Positions 34,682-42,880 of a stretch of DNA of 64,000 bases are shown in pieces. The position numbers and the translations under genes were made by a program. Location: positions 55,783-119,782 of the forward strand of contig JBPOHI010000036.1 in assembly GCA_052035735.1 (NCBI GenBank). Direction: 5' to 3'. The notes beneath the pieces were generated by a model that was not told where the DNA came from, did no database searches, and was given only the letters and a program-made list of their open reading frames with translations. Origin of the DNA: JAGPDF01 sp052035735 (GTDB taxonomy: Bacteria; Acidobacteriota; Thermoanaerobaculia; Multivoradales; JAGPDF01). Within the stretch, counting starts at the first letter, position 1; each line of letters starts with the position of its first letter.

Positions 34682-35337
34682 GGCGCTGCCGGCGCCGTTA
34701 CGGAGACACTGGGATCACGCGCCATCGGCGTTTCCCCGACCCGCACGCGGTCGCCCTTGCGGACCAGGACCTCGTAGGTTGACGGCACATAGAGATCGAC
34801 CCGGGAGCCGAACTTGATGACGCCCATCAGCTCGCCGCGTTGACGCCGGTCTCCCTTGCCGAGATACGAGACCACCCGGCGCGCGATCAGGCCGGCGAGC
34901 TGGCGGACGCCGATGCGGTCGCCGTTCGGCCGCAGAAAGACGTTGGTGTAGCGCTCGTTCTTGTCGCCGACGTCGGCGCGGTAGGCGGCGAGCTTCTGGC
35001 CGCGGAGAAGCGCCGAGAAGACGACTTCGCCTGCCACCGGGCAGCGCTGGACATGCACGTCGAAAACCGACAGGAAGGTCACGATTCGCCGGTATGGACC
35101 CGGGCCGATCTCCGGATCGACGACCTCCTCGACCGCCGTGACGAGACCGTCGGCAGCGGCGAGCACGACGCCCTCCGGCCCCGAGTAGTGGCGCCGCGGG
35201 TCGCGGAAGAACAGCAGGACGAGGAGACTCAGCAGCGCGAAGGCGATCGCGGCGATGCGGCGCTCGAAAAAGAGCAACGCCGCCGCGATCGCCACCAGCG
35301 GCAGGACGAAGGCCCAGGCCTCCTTGGCGAAACTCAT
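34678..35337 (-). CDS. psd: phosphatidylserine decarboxylase
   Basis: A 219-residue short-form phosphatidylserine decarboxylase that converts phosphatidylserine to phosphatidylethanolamine. Two N-terminal helices anchor it (residues about 8-45). The self-cleavage site that forms the pyruvoyl group is the Gly-Ser in IKFGSRVDLYVP near residue 180. The substrate-region motif FLSVFDVHVQRCPVAGEV is also clear. The gene lies between DUF465 and pssA on the minus strand and overlaps pssA by four bases. Confidence 0.94.
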   Translation of the reverse strand: MSFAKEAWAFVLPLVAIAAALLFFERRIAAIAFALLSLLVLLFFRDPRRHYSGPEGVVLAAADGLVTAVEEVVDPEIGPGPYRRIVTFLSVFDVHVQRCPVAGEVVFSALLRGQKLAAYRADVGDKNERYTNVFLRPNGDRIGVRQLAGLIARRVVSYLGKGDRRQRGELMGVIKFGSRVDLYVPSTYEVLVRKGDRVRVGETPMARDPSVSVTAPAAP

Positions 35338-35380
35338 CCGCGGCGGACCAGAGGCGGGCGGGAGCTACGCGCGGTCGGAC

Positions 35381-35614
35381 TCAGGCGCCGACCCGGGTTT
35401 CCTGATGCTCGCGCATCATCGCTTCCATCCGGTCCTTGAGCGCGAGCTTGTGGATCTTGAGACGCTTCTCCTCAGCCTCGTCCTCCTGCGACGGGAGAGT
35501 CCTCTGGGCGATCTGCGTCAGGCGCTCCTCGCACTCGTGATGCTCCTGGTGGAGCAGGCGGAAGGCCTCGCTGTTGCGCAGGAACTCCTGTCTGAGGGCG
35601 TCGAGGTTCGGCAT
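35381..35614 (-). CDS. DUF465/YdcH-like small coiled-coil protein
   Basis: A 77-residue charged helical protein with the DUF465 pattern: FRLLHQEHHECEERLTQI, a short linker, then EKRLKIHKLALKDRMEAMMREH. The function of this family is not established. ATG 35614 is chosen over an upstream in-frame codon because an AGGAG site lies nine bases before it and homology starts there. It begins the unit that continues into psd, pssA and the Usg-like gene, 43 bases before psd, and has its own extended -10 promoter. Confidence 0.82.
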   Translation of the reverse strand: MPNLDALRQEFLRNSEAFRLLHQEHHECEERLTQIAQRTLPSQEDEAEEKRLKIHKLALKDRMEAMMREHQETRVGA

Positions 35615-35655
35615 AGGCGAGCTCTCCTTTCTGCGGTTGGAAACGATCCGAAATG

Positions 35656-35664
35656 AGGATAGCA
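35656..35664 (-). promoter_or_regulatory. extended -10 promoter (TGCTATCCT) for the DUF465-psd-pssA unit
   Basis: On the minus strand TGCTATCCT lies about 41 bases before the ATG of the DUF465 gene. It has the TG-n-TAnnnT form of an extended -10 element. A near-identical element (TGCTATCGT) precedes rnpB at 61681. No -35 hexamer is evident. Confidence 0.45.
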
Positions 35665-35696
35665 CCCGGCATTTGCGCTCTCAACCGGAAGCAGCG

Positions 35697-36155
35697 TCAG
35701 ATCTTCCGCAGGAAGAGCCAGGCATCACAGCCGTCGGGGTAGTAGGCCTGGCGAAGGCCGCACGGTTCGAAGCCGAGGCGGCGGTAGAGGGCGAGCGCGG
35801 CGAAATTATCGGCACGCACCTCGAGGAAAGTCGCTATGGAAAGGCGATCGAGCTCGGCCAACGCCGCCCGGAGCAGGCCGGAGGCGACGCCGGCGCGCTT
35901 CCACTCCGGCGCGGTGCCGACCCGCAGCAGCTCGGCCTCGAGCGCGTGTGGCACGACGGCGAAGAGCGCGAAGCCCACGGCCGCTCCTGCGGGGTCCAGG
36001 GCGAGCCAGGCGCGGGCGCCGGGGGACTCCCAGAATCCCGCGAGCGCAGCGGCCGACCAAGGCTCGGCGAAGGTCGCCTGCTCCAGCGCAGCGAGCGCGG
36101 GAAGGTCCGAAGGCCTGGCGGCGCGGATCTCGAAGGCCCCGGTCGACGGGGTCAA
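35697..36155 (-). CDS. rimI: ribosomal protein S18-alanine N-acetyltransferase RimI (GNAT family)
   Basis: A GNAT acetyltransferase of about 152 residues. RimI acetylates the N-terminal Ala of ribosomal protein S18. Visible features are IRAARPSDLPALAALEQATFAEPWS (RimI-type N-terminus), the acetyl-CoA loop VGTAPEWKRAGVASGLL, and EVRADNFAALALYRRLGFEPCGLRQAYY. The start is TTG 36155, overlapping the tsaB stop (TTGA). Adjacency to tsaB is the usual arrangement for rimI in many bacteria and supports the assignment. Confidence 0.87.
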   Translation of the reverse strand: MTPSTGAFEIRAARPSDLPALAALEQATFAEPWSAAALAGFWESPGARAWLALDPAGAAVGFALFAVVPHALEAELLRVGTAPEWKRAGVASGLLRAALAELDRLSIATFLEVRADNFAALALYRRLGFEPCGLRQAYYPDGCDAWLFLRKI

Positions 36156-36799
36156 GACTGCGGCGTCCGCGGGGTGAAGGCGCGCAGATAGAGCGGATCG
36201 AGCGCCTCTTCGAACAGCTGCCGGAGGATGCCGGCCGAAGCGGCCGCGGCCACAGCCGGGGCCAGGTCGCGCGCCTGGCTGAGCGCGAGCCCAGCGAAGG
36301 CCGGCGGGACCTTCTGGTCCTGGTGGACCGCGAGCTGCACCCCGTCGGGCCGCGGAGGCTCCGGAGCGGCCGTGCGGAAAGGCGGCCCGGCGGCGCGGAG
36401 CTCGCCGGCTCCCTGTCGCCGGAACTCCTGCACGAACCACTCGTCACGCAGGGCGTCGATCAGCGACAGGATCGTCGACTCTTCCGCGGGCGCGACCTGC
36501 AGGGCGAGCGCGGCGAGATTCGACAGCGCGACGACCGGAGTGGGGAGCGCCGCACGCAGGCCGAGCGCGGTCGCGAGACCGACCCGGATGCCGGTGAAGC
36601 TGCCTGGGCCGCTGAGCACCACGATGCCGTCGAAGCCGTCGAGGGAGACGCCCGCGTCGCGACGGACGTTGTCGAGGTGTTGCAGGAGCGAGGGACCGGT
36701 GCGGCTCTCGCCCGCACTCGCGGCAAGCACCGCACCATCGCGCGCCACGGCGGCACTGGTCACCGGAGAGCCGGAGTCGAAAGCGAGCCAGACGGGCAT
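36152..36799 (-). CDS. tsaB: tRNA threonylcarbamoyladenosine biosynthesis protein TsaB
   Basis: A 215-residue ASKHA-fold protein that partners TsaD in making the t6A modification at position 37 of ANN-decoding tRNAs. The family signatures are LAFDSGSPVTSAAV at the N-terminus, LLQHLDNVRRDAG, and GIVVLSGPGSFTGIRVGLATALGLR. ATG 36799 lies eight bases after a minus-strand TAGACT box, so the message may be leaderless. It leads into rimI and diverges from mutS. Confidence 0.93.
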   Translation of the reverse strand: MPVWLAFDSGSPVTSAAVARDGAVLAASAGESRTGPSLLQHLDNVRRDAGVSLDGFDGIVVLSGPGSFTGIRVGLATALGLRAALPTPVVALSNLAALALQVAPAEESTILSLIDALRDEWFVQEFRRQGAGELRAAGPPFRTAAPEPPRPDGVQLAVHQDQKVPPAFAGLALSQARDLAPAVAAAASAGILRQLFEEALDPLYLRAFTPRTPQS

Positions 36800-36807
36800 C
36801 GAACGGA

Positions 36808-36813
36808 AGTCTA
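36808..36813 (-). promoter_or_regulatory. -10 box (TAGACT) for tsaB, possibly leaderless
   Basis: TAGACT on the minus strand is followed by eight bases and then the tsaB ATG. It is divergent from the mutS box at 36831, with 17 bases between the two hexamers. No ribosome site can fit between box and start. Confidence 0.5.
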
Positions 36814-36830
36814 GCTCGACCGGTCGCGGC

Positions 36831-36836
36831 TATACT
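36831..36836 (+). promoter_or_regulatory. -10 box (TATACT) for mutS, possibly leaderless
   Basis: TATACT is followed by nine bases and then ATG 36846. The context CTATACT-CGACCACTC is nearly shared with the sulfurtransferase promoter at 8980. No -35 consensus is visible. Confidence 0.5.
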
Positions 36837-36845
36837 CGACCACTC

Positions 36846-39479
36846 ATGCGCCCAGGGGTCGAGATGACGCCGATGCTCCGCCACTACCTGGAGCTCAAGT
36901 CCCAGTATCCGGACGCCATCCTGTTCTACCGCATGGGTGATTTCTACGAGCTCTTCTTCGAGGATGCGCTGAAGGTCGCGCCCCTGCTCGACCTCACCCT
37001 GACGGCGCGGCAGAAGGGCACGCCCAACGAGGCACCGATGTGCGGCGTCCCGCACCACGCGGTGGCGGGATACATCGGCAGGCTGATTCGTCAGGGGCTC
37101 AAGGTCGCCGTCTGTGATCAGGTGGAAGATCCGGCGCAGGCCAAGGGGCTGGTGCGCCGCGAGGTGACGCGGGTGGTGACTCCGGGGACGATTTCGGAGC
37201 TCGCCCTGCTCGACAGCAAGGAAGAGAACCTCCTCGGCGGGGTGGTGTGGGACGGCGTTGCGGGCAAGCCTGCCGGCGGCGGGGCCGGCGCGTTCCTGGA
37301 GGTGTCGACCGGCGCCTTCTTCCTGCGCCGCTGGCGCGACTCCTCCGAGGCGGTCGCCGAGCTCGAGGTCCTGCGTCCGCGCGAGCTGCTGTGCGAGGTC
37401 GAGGCGTTGCCGGAGGCGGTCGCCGCCTGGGTGGAACGCGACGTGGTCTGCCGTACGGCCCTGACTGGCCTGCTCGAGTCGGCAGAGAAGTCGGCCGCCC
37501 GACTGGCACGGCAGTTCGGCGTCGCCACCCTGCGCGGGTTCGGGCTGGCAGAAGAGGAGCCGGGCGTGCGCGCCGCGGCGGCGGTCCTCGCTTACGCCCA
37601 GTCGACGCAACGCAGCCGACTCGATCACGTGACCGAGATCCGTCTGCGGAGTGCGTCCGACCGGCTGATTCTGGATGCCACGACGCTCGCCAACCTCGAG
37701 GTGCTGCGCACCCAGCGCGACCCGGAACGGGGCACGGCGCTGCTCTCGGTTCTCGATCGCACGATCACAGCGCCCGGTGGGCGGCTGCTGCGCGACTGGC
37801 TTCGCCGGCCGCTGCGCGAAATCGGGGAGATCTCCGAGCGGCACGACGGCGTCGGCTCGCTGGCCGCGGATACTGGCGTGCTCGCGCGCTTGCGCGGCGA
37901 CCTGGCGCGCATCGCAGATCTCGAGCGCCTGGCGACGCGCGCCGTCGTCGGATCGCTGACTCCGCGCGAGGCCGCGGCGCTCCGCGACACTCTGGCAGCG
38001 GTGCCGCAGCTCTTCGCCGGCCTCTCCGGCCTGGCCAGCCGGTTGATCTCCGCCGCCGCGGCGACCGATCCGGTGGCGGACCTTGCCGCCTTCCTGGTCA
38101 CCGGACTCGAGGCAGAACCGGCAAGTCACCTGGACGACGGCCGGGTGATCGCCGCCGGCGTCGATGCAGAGCTCGACCAGTACCGGTCGCTCGCCTCGGA
38201 TGCCAAGCGGCACATCCTCGAGCTCGAGGAGCGTGAACGCAAGCGCACCGGCATCGCTTCGCTGAAAGTGCGCTACAACCGGGTGTTCGGCTACTCGATC
38301 GAAATCACCCGCGCCCACCAGGCGGCGGTGCCGAGCGACTATGTGCGCCGGCAGACCCTGGCCAATGCCGAACGTTACGTCACCCCCGAAGTGCAGGAAC
38401 TGGAAGAGCGCATCCTGCACGCCGAAGAGCGGCGGCTCGCCCTCGAGCGGCGACTCTACGGCGAGCTTGTCGCACGCGTGGCGGCCGACGCCACGAGGCT
38501 GCAACGTCTCGGGCAGGCGATCGCCGGCGTCGACGCCATCGCCGCTTTTGCCGAAGTCGCGGCGCGGCGCGGCTACGTTCGTCCGCAGCTCGGCCCGCCC
38601 GGCAGCGGCCTGGCGATCGAAGAGGGACGCCATCCGGTGCTCGAGGCGGCGCTCGGCGAGAGCTTCGTACCGAACGACCTCGAGCTCGATCCGGCAGCTT
38701 CGCAGATCGTCCTGCTCACCGGACCGAACATGGGCGGCAAGTCGACCTATCTGCGCCAGGCTGCGTTGCTCGTGCTGATGGCGCAGGCCGGGAGCTTCGT
38801 GCCGGCGAGAAGCGCCACGCTCGGCATCGTCGACCGGATCTTCTCGCGCGTCGGCGCCTCGGACGACCTGGCGCGCGGCGAGTCGACCTTCATGGTCGAG
38901 ATGATCGAGACGGCGAACATCCTGCGCTTCGCCAGCCGCGAGAGCCTGGTCATCCTCGACGAGGTCGGGCGCGGCACCGCCACCTTCGACGGACTGTCGA
39001 TCGCCTGGGCGATCGTCGAGCATCTGCACGGAGAGGTCCGGCCGCTGACCCTGTTCGCCACCCACTACCACGAGCTCACCGAGCTCGCCGAGCTCCTGCC
39101 GCGGGTGGTGAACCGGACGATGGCGGTCAAGGAGTGGGAGGACCGGATCGTCTTTCTGCGCCGGGTGGCCCCCGGCAGCGCCGACAAGTCTTACGGCATC
39201 CACGTCGCCAAGCTCGCCGGTCTCCCGGACGGCGTCGTGCGGCGGGCCGAACAGGTGCTCGCCAACCTCGAGGCCAAGGAGTTCGATCCCGAGGGGCGGC
39301 CGCGTCTGGCGCGCGGCGAATTGCCGGCCGATCGCAAGGCCGCGCAGCTGCCGCTGTTTTCGGCGCCCTCGCGCAACGAAGAGGTCGTGGCCGGCATCGT
39401 CCGCGAAGTCGACCTCGAGCATCTGACCCCGCTGGCCGCGCTCAATCTGCTGGCCAGCCTCAAAGAGAGGCTCCGATGA
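36846..39479 (+). CDS. mutS: DNA mismatch repair protein MutS
   Basis: An 877-residue MutS1 that recognises mispairs and loops. The mismatch-binding motif with Phe and Glu is FYRMGDFYELFFEDA near the N-terminus. The ABC-type ATPase near residue 620 has LLTGPNMGGKSTYLRQ (Walker A), FMVEMIETANILRFA, LVILDEVGRGTATFDGLS (Walker B and signature) and LFATHYHEL. The start could be ATG 36846 (leaderless from the nearby TATACT) or ATG 36864, which has an AGGGG site at a spacing of five. nagZ overlaps the end by ATGA. No mutL is in the window. Confidence 0.96.
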   Translation: MRPGVEMTPMLRHYLELKSQYPDAILFYRMGDFYELFFEDALKVAPLLDLTLTARQKGTPNEAPMCGVPHHAVAGYIGRLIRQGLKVAVCDQVEDPAQAKGLVRREVTRVVTPGTISELALLDSKEENLLGGVVWDGVAGKPAGGGAGAFLEVSTGAFFLRRWRDSSEAVAELEVLRPRELLCEVEALPEAVAAWVERDVVCRTALTGLLESAEKSAARLARQFGVATLRGFGLAEEEPGVRAAAAVLAYAQSTQRSRLDHVTEIRLRSASDRLILDATTLANLEVLRTQRDPERGTALLSVLDRTITAPGGRLLRDWLRRPLREIGEISERHDGVGSLAADTGVLARLRGDLARIADLERLATRAVVGSLTPREAAALRDTLAAVPQLFAGLSGLASRLISAAAATDPVADLAAFLVTGLEAEPASHLDDGRVIAAGVDAELDQYRSLASDAKRHILELEERERKRTGIASLKVRYNRVFGYSIEITRAHQAAVPSDYVRRQTLANAERYVTPEVQELEERILHAEERRLALERRLYGELVARVAADATRLQRLGQAIAGVDAIAAFAEVAARRGYVRPQLGPPGSGLAIEEGRHPVLEAALGESFVPNDLELDPAASQIVLLTGPNMGGKSTYLRQAALLVLMAQAGSFVPARSATLGIVDRIFSRVGASDDLARGESTFMVEMIETANILRFASRESLVILDEVGRGTATFDGLSIAWAIVEHLHGEVRPLTLFATHYHELTELAELLPRVVNRTMAVKEWEDRIVFLRRVAPGSADKSYGIHVAKLAGLPDGVVRRAEQVLANLEAKEFDPEGRPRLARGELPADRKAAQLPLFSAPSRNEEVVAGIVREVDLEHLTPLAALNLLASLKERLR

Positions 39480-40528
39480 AGGGTGGAGAGGTCCTTTTCC
39501 TCGGCATCGAAGGCACAGCGCTGAGCGGCGACGAGACCCGACTGCTGGGCAAAGTGCGGCCGGCCGGGATCGTGCTGGTCACGCGCAACATCGCGGACGA
39601 AGTTCAGCTGCGGCAGCTGGTCACCGATCTCCGCGCCGCAGCGCCGCAGGCGCTCTTCTGTCTCGACGCCGAAGGAGGACGCGTCGACCGCCTGAAGAAC
39701 GTCGTCGGGCCAGCTCCTGCTGCGGCAGCGCTCGCGCACTGCCCGCCGGCGATGGCGAAGCGCGCCGGGAAGCTCCTCGGCCAGGAGCTCCGCGCCTTCG
39801 ACTTCGACCTCGACTTCGCTCCGGTGGTCGATCTCGATCACGCCATTGCCGGCAACGCCCTCGATGCTCGCACCTTCGGCGCCAGGCCTCGCCAAGTCAT
39901 CGCACGGGCGAAGGCGGTTCTCGAAGGCCTGCACGAAGGGGGAATCGGCGGCTGCCTCAAGCACTTCCCCGGCCTCGGAAGGGCGACCGCGGATACCCAC
40001 CTGAAAGGCGCCCAGGTCCCAGCGACGCGAGCCGAGCTCGAACGGGATCTAGTCCCCTTTACCGAGCTTTGTCCTTCTGCCGAGTCCGCGATGGTCGGCC
40101 ACGCGATCTACCCGGGATGGGGGGAGATCTCCTGGCCGGCAAGTCTCAGCAAGAGGATTGCGACACGCTTGCTCCGAAGGGAATCAGGCTTTCGCGGAGC
40201 GCTGTTCAGCGACGACCTCGAGATGGGTGCGCTGGCGGGGTTCGGGGAGTTGCCTGAGCTGGGTGCGCGGGCCCTCGCCGCGGGCTGCGATGGCCTGCTC
40301 TTCTGCCGGCAGCTGGAAGCGGCCGACGAGATCGCCGCTGCGGTCAGGGGAAAAGCGCTGCGCCCGCGGCTCGAGCAGGCCGAACGCCGGCTGCTGCGAT
40401 TGCGCGCGCGCCTGCGTTTGCTGAAGAACGCAGCCGCGCCGCCTCCGCCGCTCGCTGCCATGCGGCAGAAGCTCGCACGCCTGGCCGCCGACGTCGCTCG
40501 GCAGCAGCCAGGAGTGCCTGCCAGTTAG
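39476..40528 (+). CDS. nagZ: glycoside hydrolase family 3 beta-N-acetylglucosaminidase (NagZ-like)
   Basis: A 350-residue single-domain GH3 enzyme of NagZ type, which removes GlcNAc from cytoplasmic muropeptides in cell-wall recycling. The motif is KHFPGLG with ADTH downstream, keeping the Asp-His catalytic dyad of NagZ; the usual His in FPGHG is Leu. The nucleophile Asp lies in FSDDLEMGAL. There is no signal peptide, in line with a cytoplasmic role. It overlaps mutS by ATGA and converges on ssb with a four-base overlap of coding ends. Confidence 0.87.
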   Translation: MKGGEVLFLGIEGTALSGDETRLLGKVRPAGIVLVTRNIADEVQLRQLVTDLRAAAPQALFCLDAEGGRVDRLKNVVGPAPAAAALAHCPPAMAKRAGKLLGQELRAFDFDLDFAPVVDLDHAIAGNALDARTFGARPRQVIARAKAVLEGLHEGGIGGCLKHFPGLGRATADTHLKGAQVPATRAELERDLVPFTELCPSAESAMVGHAIYPGWGEISWPASLSKRIATRLLRRESGFRGALFSDDLEMGALAGFGELPELGARALAAGCDGLLFCRQLEAADEIAAAVRGKALRPRLEQAERRLLRLRARLRLLKNAAAPPPPLAAMRQKLARLAADVARQQPGVPAS

Positions 40529-40965
40529 AACGGGATGTCGTCGTCCTGGAAGTCGCCGGCGCCTTCGTGGCCGCCGCCCGCAGGAGCGCTGCCTCCGAAG
40601 TCGCGTCCGCCGCCACCGCCGCCACCGCCGTCGCTCTTCGAGCCCAGCATCTGGAAGTTCTCGCAGATGATCTCGGTCTTGTAGACCTTCTTGCCAGGCC
40701 GCTCCTTGTCGTCCCACGAGGCGGTCTGGATGCGTCCTTCGATGAAGACCATCTTGCCCTTCTTGAGGTACTGCCCGGCGATCTCGGCTTGCTTGCCGTA
40801 GACCACGATGTTGTGCCACTCCGTCTCGTCCTTGCGGTTGCCGTCGCGGTCCTTGTAGCGCCGCGACGTGGCGACGGAGAATGTCGCCACCTGCTGCCCG
40901 CTGGGGAGCGCGCGCATCTCCGGATCGCGTCCCAGATTTCCCACCAGAATCACTTTGTTGACCAT
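40525..40965 (-). CDS. ssb: single-stranded DNA-binding protein
   Basis: A 146-residue SSB: an OB-fold of about 105 residues (MVNKVILVGNLGRDPEMR, VATFSVATSRRYKD, TEWHNIVVYGKQAEIAGQYLKKG, VFIEGRIQTASW), a Gly-rich linker, and the acidic tip DDDIPF that recruits repair and replication partners. The ATG has an AGAAGGAG site seven bases upstream; the frame is open further upstream but that stretch is not SSB-like. Unlike many bacteria, ssb does not sit between rpsF and rpsR here, although those genes are present at 50.8-51.6 kb. Confidence 0.96.
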   Translation of the reverse strand: MVNKVILVGNLGRDPEMRALPSGQQVATFSVATSRRYKDRDGNRKDETEWHNIVVYGKQAEIAGQYLKKGKMVFIEGRIQTASWDDKERPGKKVYKTEIICENFQMLGSKSDGGGGGGGGRDFGGSAPAGGGHEGAGDFQDDDIPF

Positions 40966-40998
40966 GAAATTGCTCCTTCTCGGCGTGGCCGGGACGGT

Positions 40999-41004
40999 AT
41001 CATA
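40999..41004 (-). promoter_or_regulatory. candidate -10 box (TATGAT) for ssb
   Basis: TATGAT on the minus strand lies 33 bases before the ssb start, leaving a short leader that holds the strong ribosome site. No -35 consensus is seen in the 25 bases upstream. Confidence 0.35.
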
Positions 41005-41055
41005 CGCATCGCGGACCCTTGCCGATTCCCTTTCTGCAGAGATAGGACGGATTTC

Positions 41056-41493
41056 TTGCGCATCGTCTTGCAGCGCGTCGCACGGGCGGCAGTCGAAGTC
41101 GGTGGGGAAGAAGTGGCGCGGATCGGCGGCGGATTCCTCGCGCTGGTCTGCGTGGCTCGCGGCGACGATACCTCGACAGTCGAGCGTGCCGCCCGCAAAG
41201 TAGCCGGCCTGCGGCTCTTCGAGGACGACGGCGGCCGGATGAACCTCGACCTCGCGGCCGTCGGCGGCGAAGTCCTGGTGGTCTCGCAGTTCACCCTGCT
41301 GGCGGATACCGCACGCGGCCGGCGGCCCTCCTTCGAGGCTGCGGCGCCAGGCGACGTCGCCGCGCCGCTGGTCGAGCTCTTCGCCGGGGCGCTGCGCGAC
41401 GCCGGTCTCGCTGTCGCGACCGGGCGATTCGCGGCGCACATGCAGATCGAGCTGGTGAACGACGGGCCGGTGACGCTGGTCCTCGACTTCTGA
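41056..41493 (+). CDS. dtd: D-aminoacyl-tRNA deacylase
   Basis: A 145-residue DTD enzyme that hydrolyses D-amino acids mischarged to tRNA. Signatures are RIVLQRVARAAVEV at the N-terminus, VVSQFTLLADTARGRRPSF in the middle, and VNDGPVTLVLDF at the end, holding the Gly-cis-Pro that gives chiral selectivity. The start is TTG 41056 with an AGGACGG site upstream; no ATG or GTG fits the conserved N-terminus. It diverges from ssb and converges on the M50 protease gene, one base apart. Confidence 0.92.
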   Translation: MRIVLQRVARAAVEVGGEEVARIGGGFLALVCVARGDDTSTVERAARKVAGLRLFEDDGGRMNLDLAAVGGEVLVVSQFTLLADTARGRRPSFEAAAPGDVAAPLVELFAGALRDAGLAVATGRFAAHMQIELVNDGPVTLVLDF

Positions 41494-41494
41494 T

Positions 41495-42535
41495 TCAGGG
41501 GAGGCCGATGGCGATCGTCGAGATCGGCACCGGCATGAAACAGAGGACGAAGATCGCCAGCGCCGCGACCGCCAGCCAGCGGCGGCGCCGGTCGAGCGGC
41601 TCGCCCTCGTCCAGGACCGGCGGGTGGCGCAGGCCCATCACGAGCACGATGAGAGCCCACAGGAACCAGCCCGGCCAGAGAAGACCGCCGGCGAGCAGCA
41701 GGAGCCAGAGTGCCGGCGCCAGCCGGGCCTGCCGGCGTCCGACGACCGCGTACAGGAGATGACCGCCGTCGAGCTGTGCGAGTGGCAGGAGATTTAGCAT
41801 CGTGGCGAAACAGCCCACCCAGGCGGCGAGTGCAAACGGGTGCGGGTTGAGCAGGACGTGCTCGGGCAGAGGACCGTGGAAGTACCAGGCGAGCGCCGAG
41901 TAGAGCAGGCCCTTTCCCGGCAGGTAAAGAAACATCGCCGCGGTCTCCTCCGGCACGCGCACCACCGCTGTCGGCTCTGAGTGGGCGATGCCGTAGACCA
42001 GAAACGGCAACAGGGCGACGAAGCCGGCGATGGGCCCGGCGACGCCGACATCGAAGAGCACCCGCTTGTCGCGAATCGCGCCGCGGATCCGGATGAAGGC
42101 GCCGAAGGTGCCCAGGCCGATCGGCGCCGGCAGGAAGTAGGGCGGCGTCGAGGCGATCCGGTAGCGCCGGCAGAGCAGATAGTGGCCCAGCTCGTGCACA
42201 AGCAGGATCGCGAGCACGGGCAGGGCGAAGGCAAACCCCCAGCGGAGCAACTCGGGGTCGGTCCACACCCTGCGGATCGTCTCCGGGAGGAGCAGCGGAA
42301 CGAGATCGGTGACGACGTCCGTGCGTGCGGCGAGCAGGAAACCGCCGCCGAGCGTCACGCAGGTGAAGAGCGAGATGAGGAAGAGCCCGAGAGACAGCCA
42401 CAGGGCACCGGGATCGATGGGGAGCGCCGGCGCAGATTCTCCCGTTCGGGGCGGAGCGGCAAGCGGACTGGCCCACCAGTCCTCCGGTGCAGGGGGAAAT
42501 TGTTTGCGGCTCGGCGGCAGGCTGGAGTCCGGCAA
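41495..42535 (-). CDS. site-2 protease-like M50 family metallopeptidase
   Basis: A membrane protein of about 346 residues with some seven helices and the intramembrane zinc site of M50 proteases: H114-E115-LG-H118 in LLVHELGHYLLC, and the second motif NLLPLAQLDGGHLL. The PVGLGTFGAF-like segment (PIGLGTFGAFIRIRG) and VAGPIAGF loop are also typical. There is no PDZ domain, so it is nearer to the FtsH-independent group than RseP. Start TTG 42535 lies 12 bases after the HU stop; a proline-rich N-terminal tail precedes the first helix. The substrate is unknown. Confidence 0.82.
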   Translation of the reverse strand: MPDSSLPPSRKQFPPAPEDWWASPLAAPPRTGESAPALPIDPGALWLSLGLFLISLFTCVTLGGGFLLAARTDVVTDLVPLLLPETIRRVWTDPELLRWGFAFALPVLAILLVHELGHYLLCRRYRIASTPPYFLPAPIGLGTFGAFIRIRGAIRDKRVLFDVGVAGPIAGFVALLPFLVYGIAHSEPTAVVRVPEETAAMFLYLPGKGLLYSALAWYFHGPLPEHVLLNPHPFALAAWVGCFATMLNLLPLAQLDGGHLLYAVVGRRQARLAPALWLLLLAGGLLWPGWFLWALIVLVMGLRHPPVLDEGEPLDRRRRWLAVAALAIFVLCFMPVPISTIAIGLP

Positions 42536-42546
42536 GGCCGGCCGGC

Positions 42547-42813
42547 TCAGAGGTTCTTCAGGTCTTTGCCGGGCTTGAAACGCACGGTGCGGCCGGGGGT
42601 AATCGCCACTTCGACGCCGGTCTTGGGGTTGCGGCCGACACCCTTCTTGCGGTCGCGCACCTGAAAGACTCCGAAGCCGCGCAACTCGATCCGCCGGCCG
42701 TCGCACAGGGCGTCCTTCATCGCGTCGATGATCGTGTCGACGGCCTGGACGGCCTTCATCCGCGGAACGTTGGAAACGTCCGAGACCTTCATCACGATGT
42801 CTGCCTTGATCAT
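42547..42813 (-). CDS. HU/IHF-family DNA-binding protein
   Basis: An 88-residue histone-like protein. It has the helical dimer part (KAVQAVDTIIDAMKDALCDGRRIELRGFGVF) and the beta-arm with the intercalating-proline motif GRNPKTGVEVAITPGRTVRFKPGK. The arm and length fit HU or IHF; IHF subunits cannot be told from HU with confidence here. It bends and compacts DNA. It has a near-consensus promoter (TTGACA, 17 bases, TAGATT) and an AAAGG site upstream, and precedes the M50 protease gene. Confidence 0.92.
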   Translation of the reverse strand: MIKADIVMKVSDVSNVPRMKAVQAVDTIIDAMKDALCDGRRIELRGFGVFQVRDRKKGVGRNPKTGVEVAITPGRTVRFKPGKDLKNL

Positions 42814-42834
42814 CTGCGCTCTGACCTTTCCAGG

Positions 42835-42863
42835 AATCTAGCCGCAACCTCGGGGTGTGTCAA
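42835..42863 (-). promoter_or_regulatory. sigma-70-type promoter of the HU gene
   Basis: On the minus strand TTGACA (42863-42858), a 17-base spacer and TAGATT (42840-42835) form the best -35/-10 pair in the window. Transcription would begin near 42828, about 15 bases before the start codon. Confidence 0.65.
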
Positions 42864-42880
42864 CGCGACCGTCGACGAAT

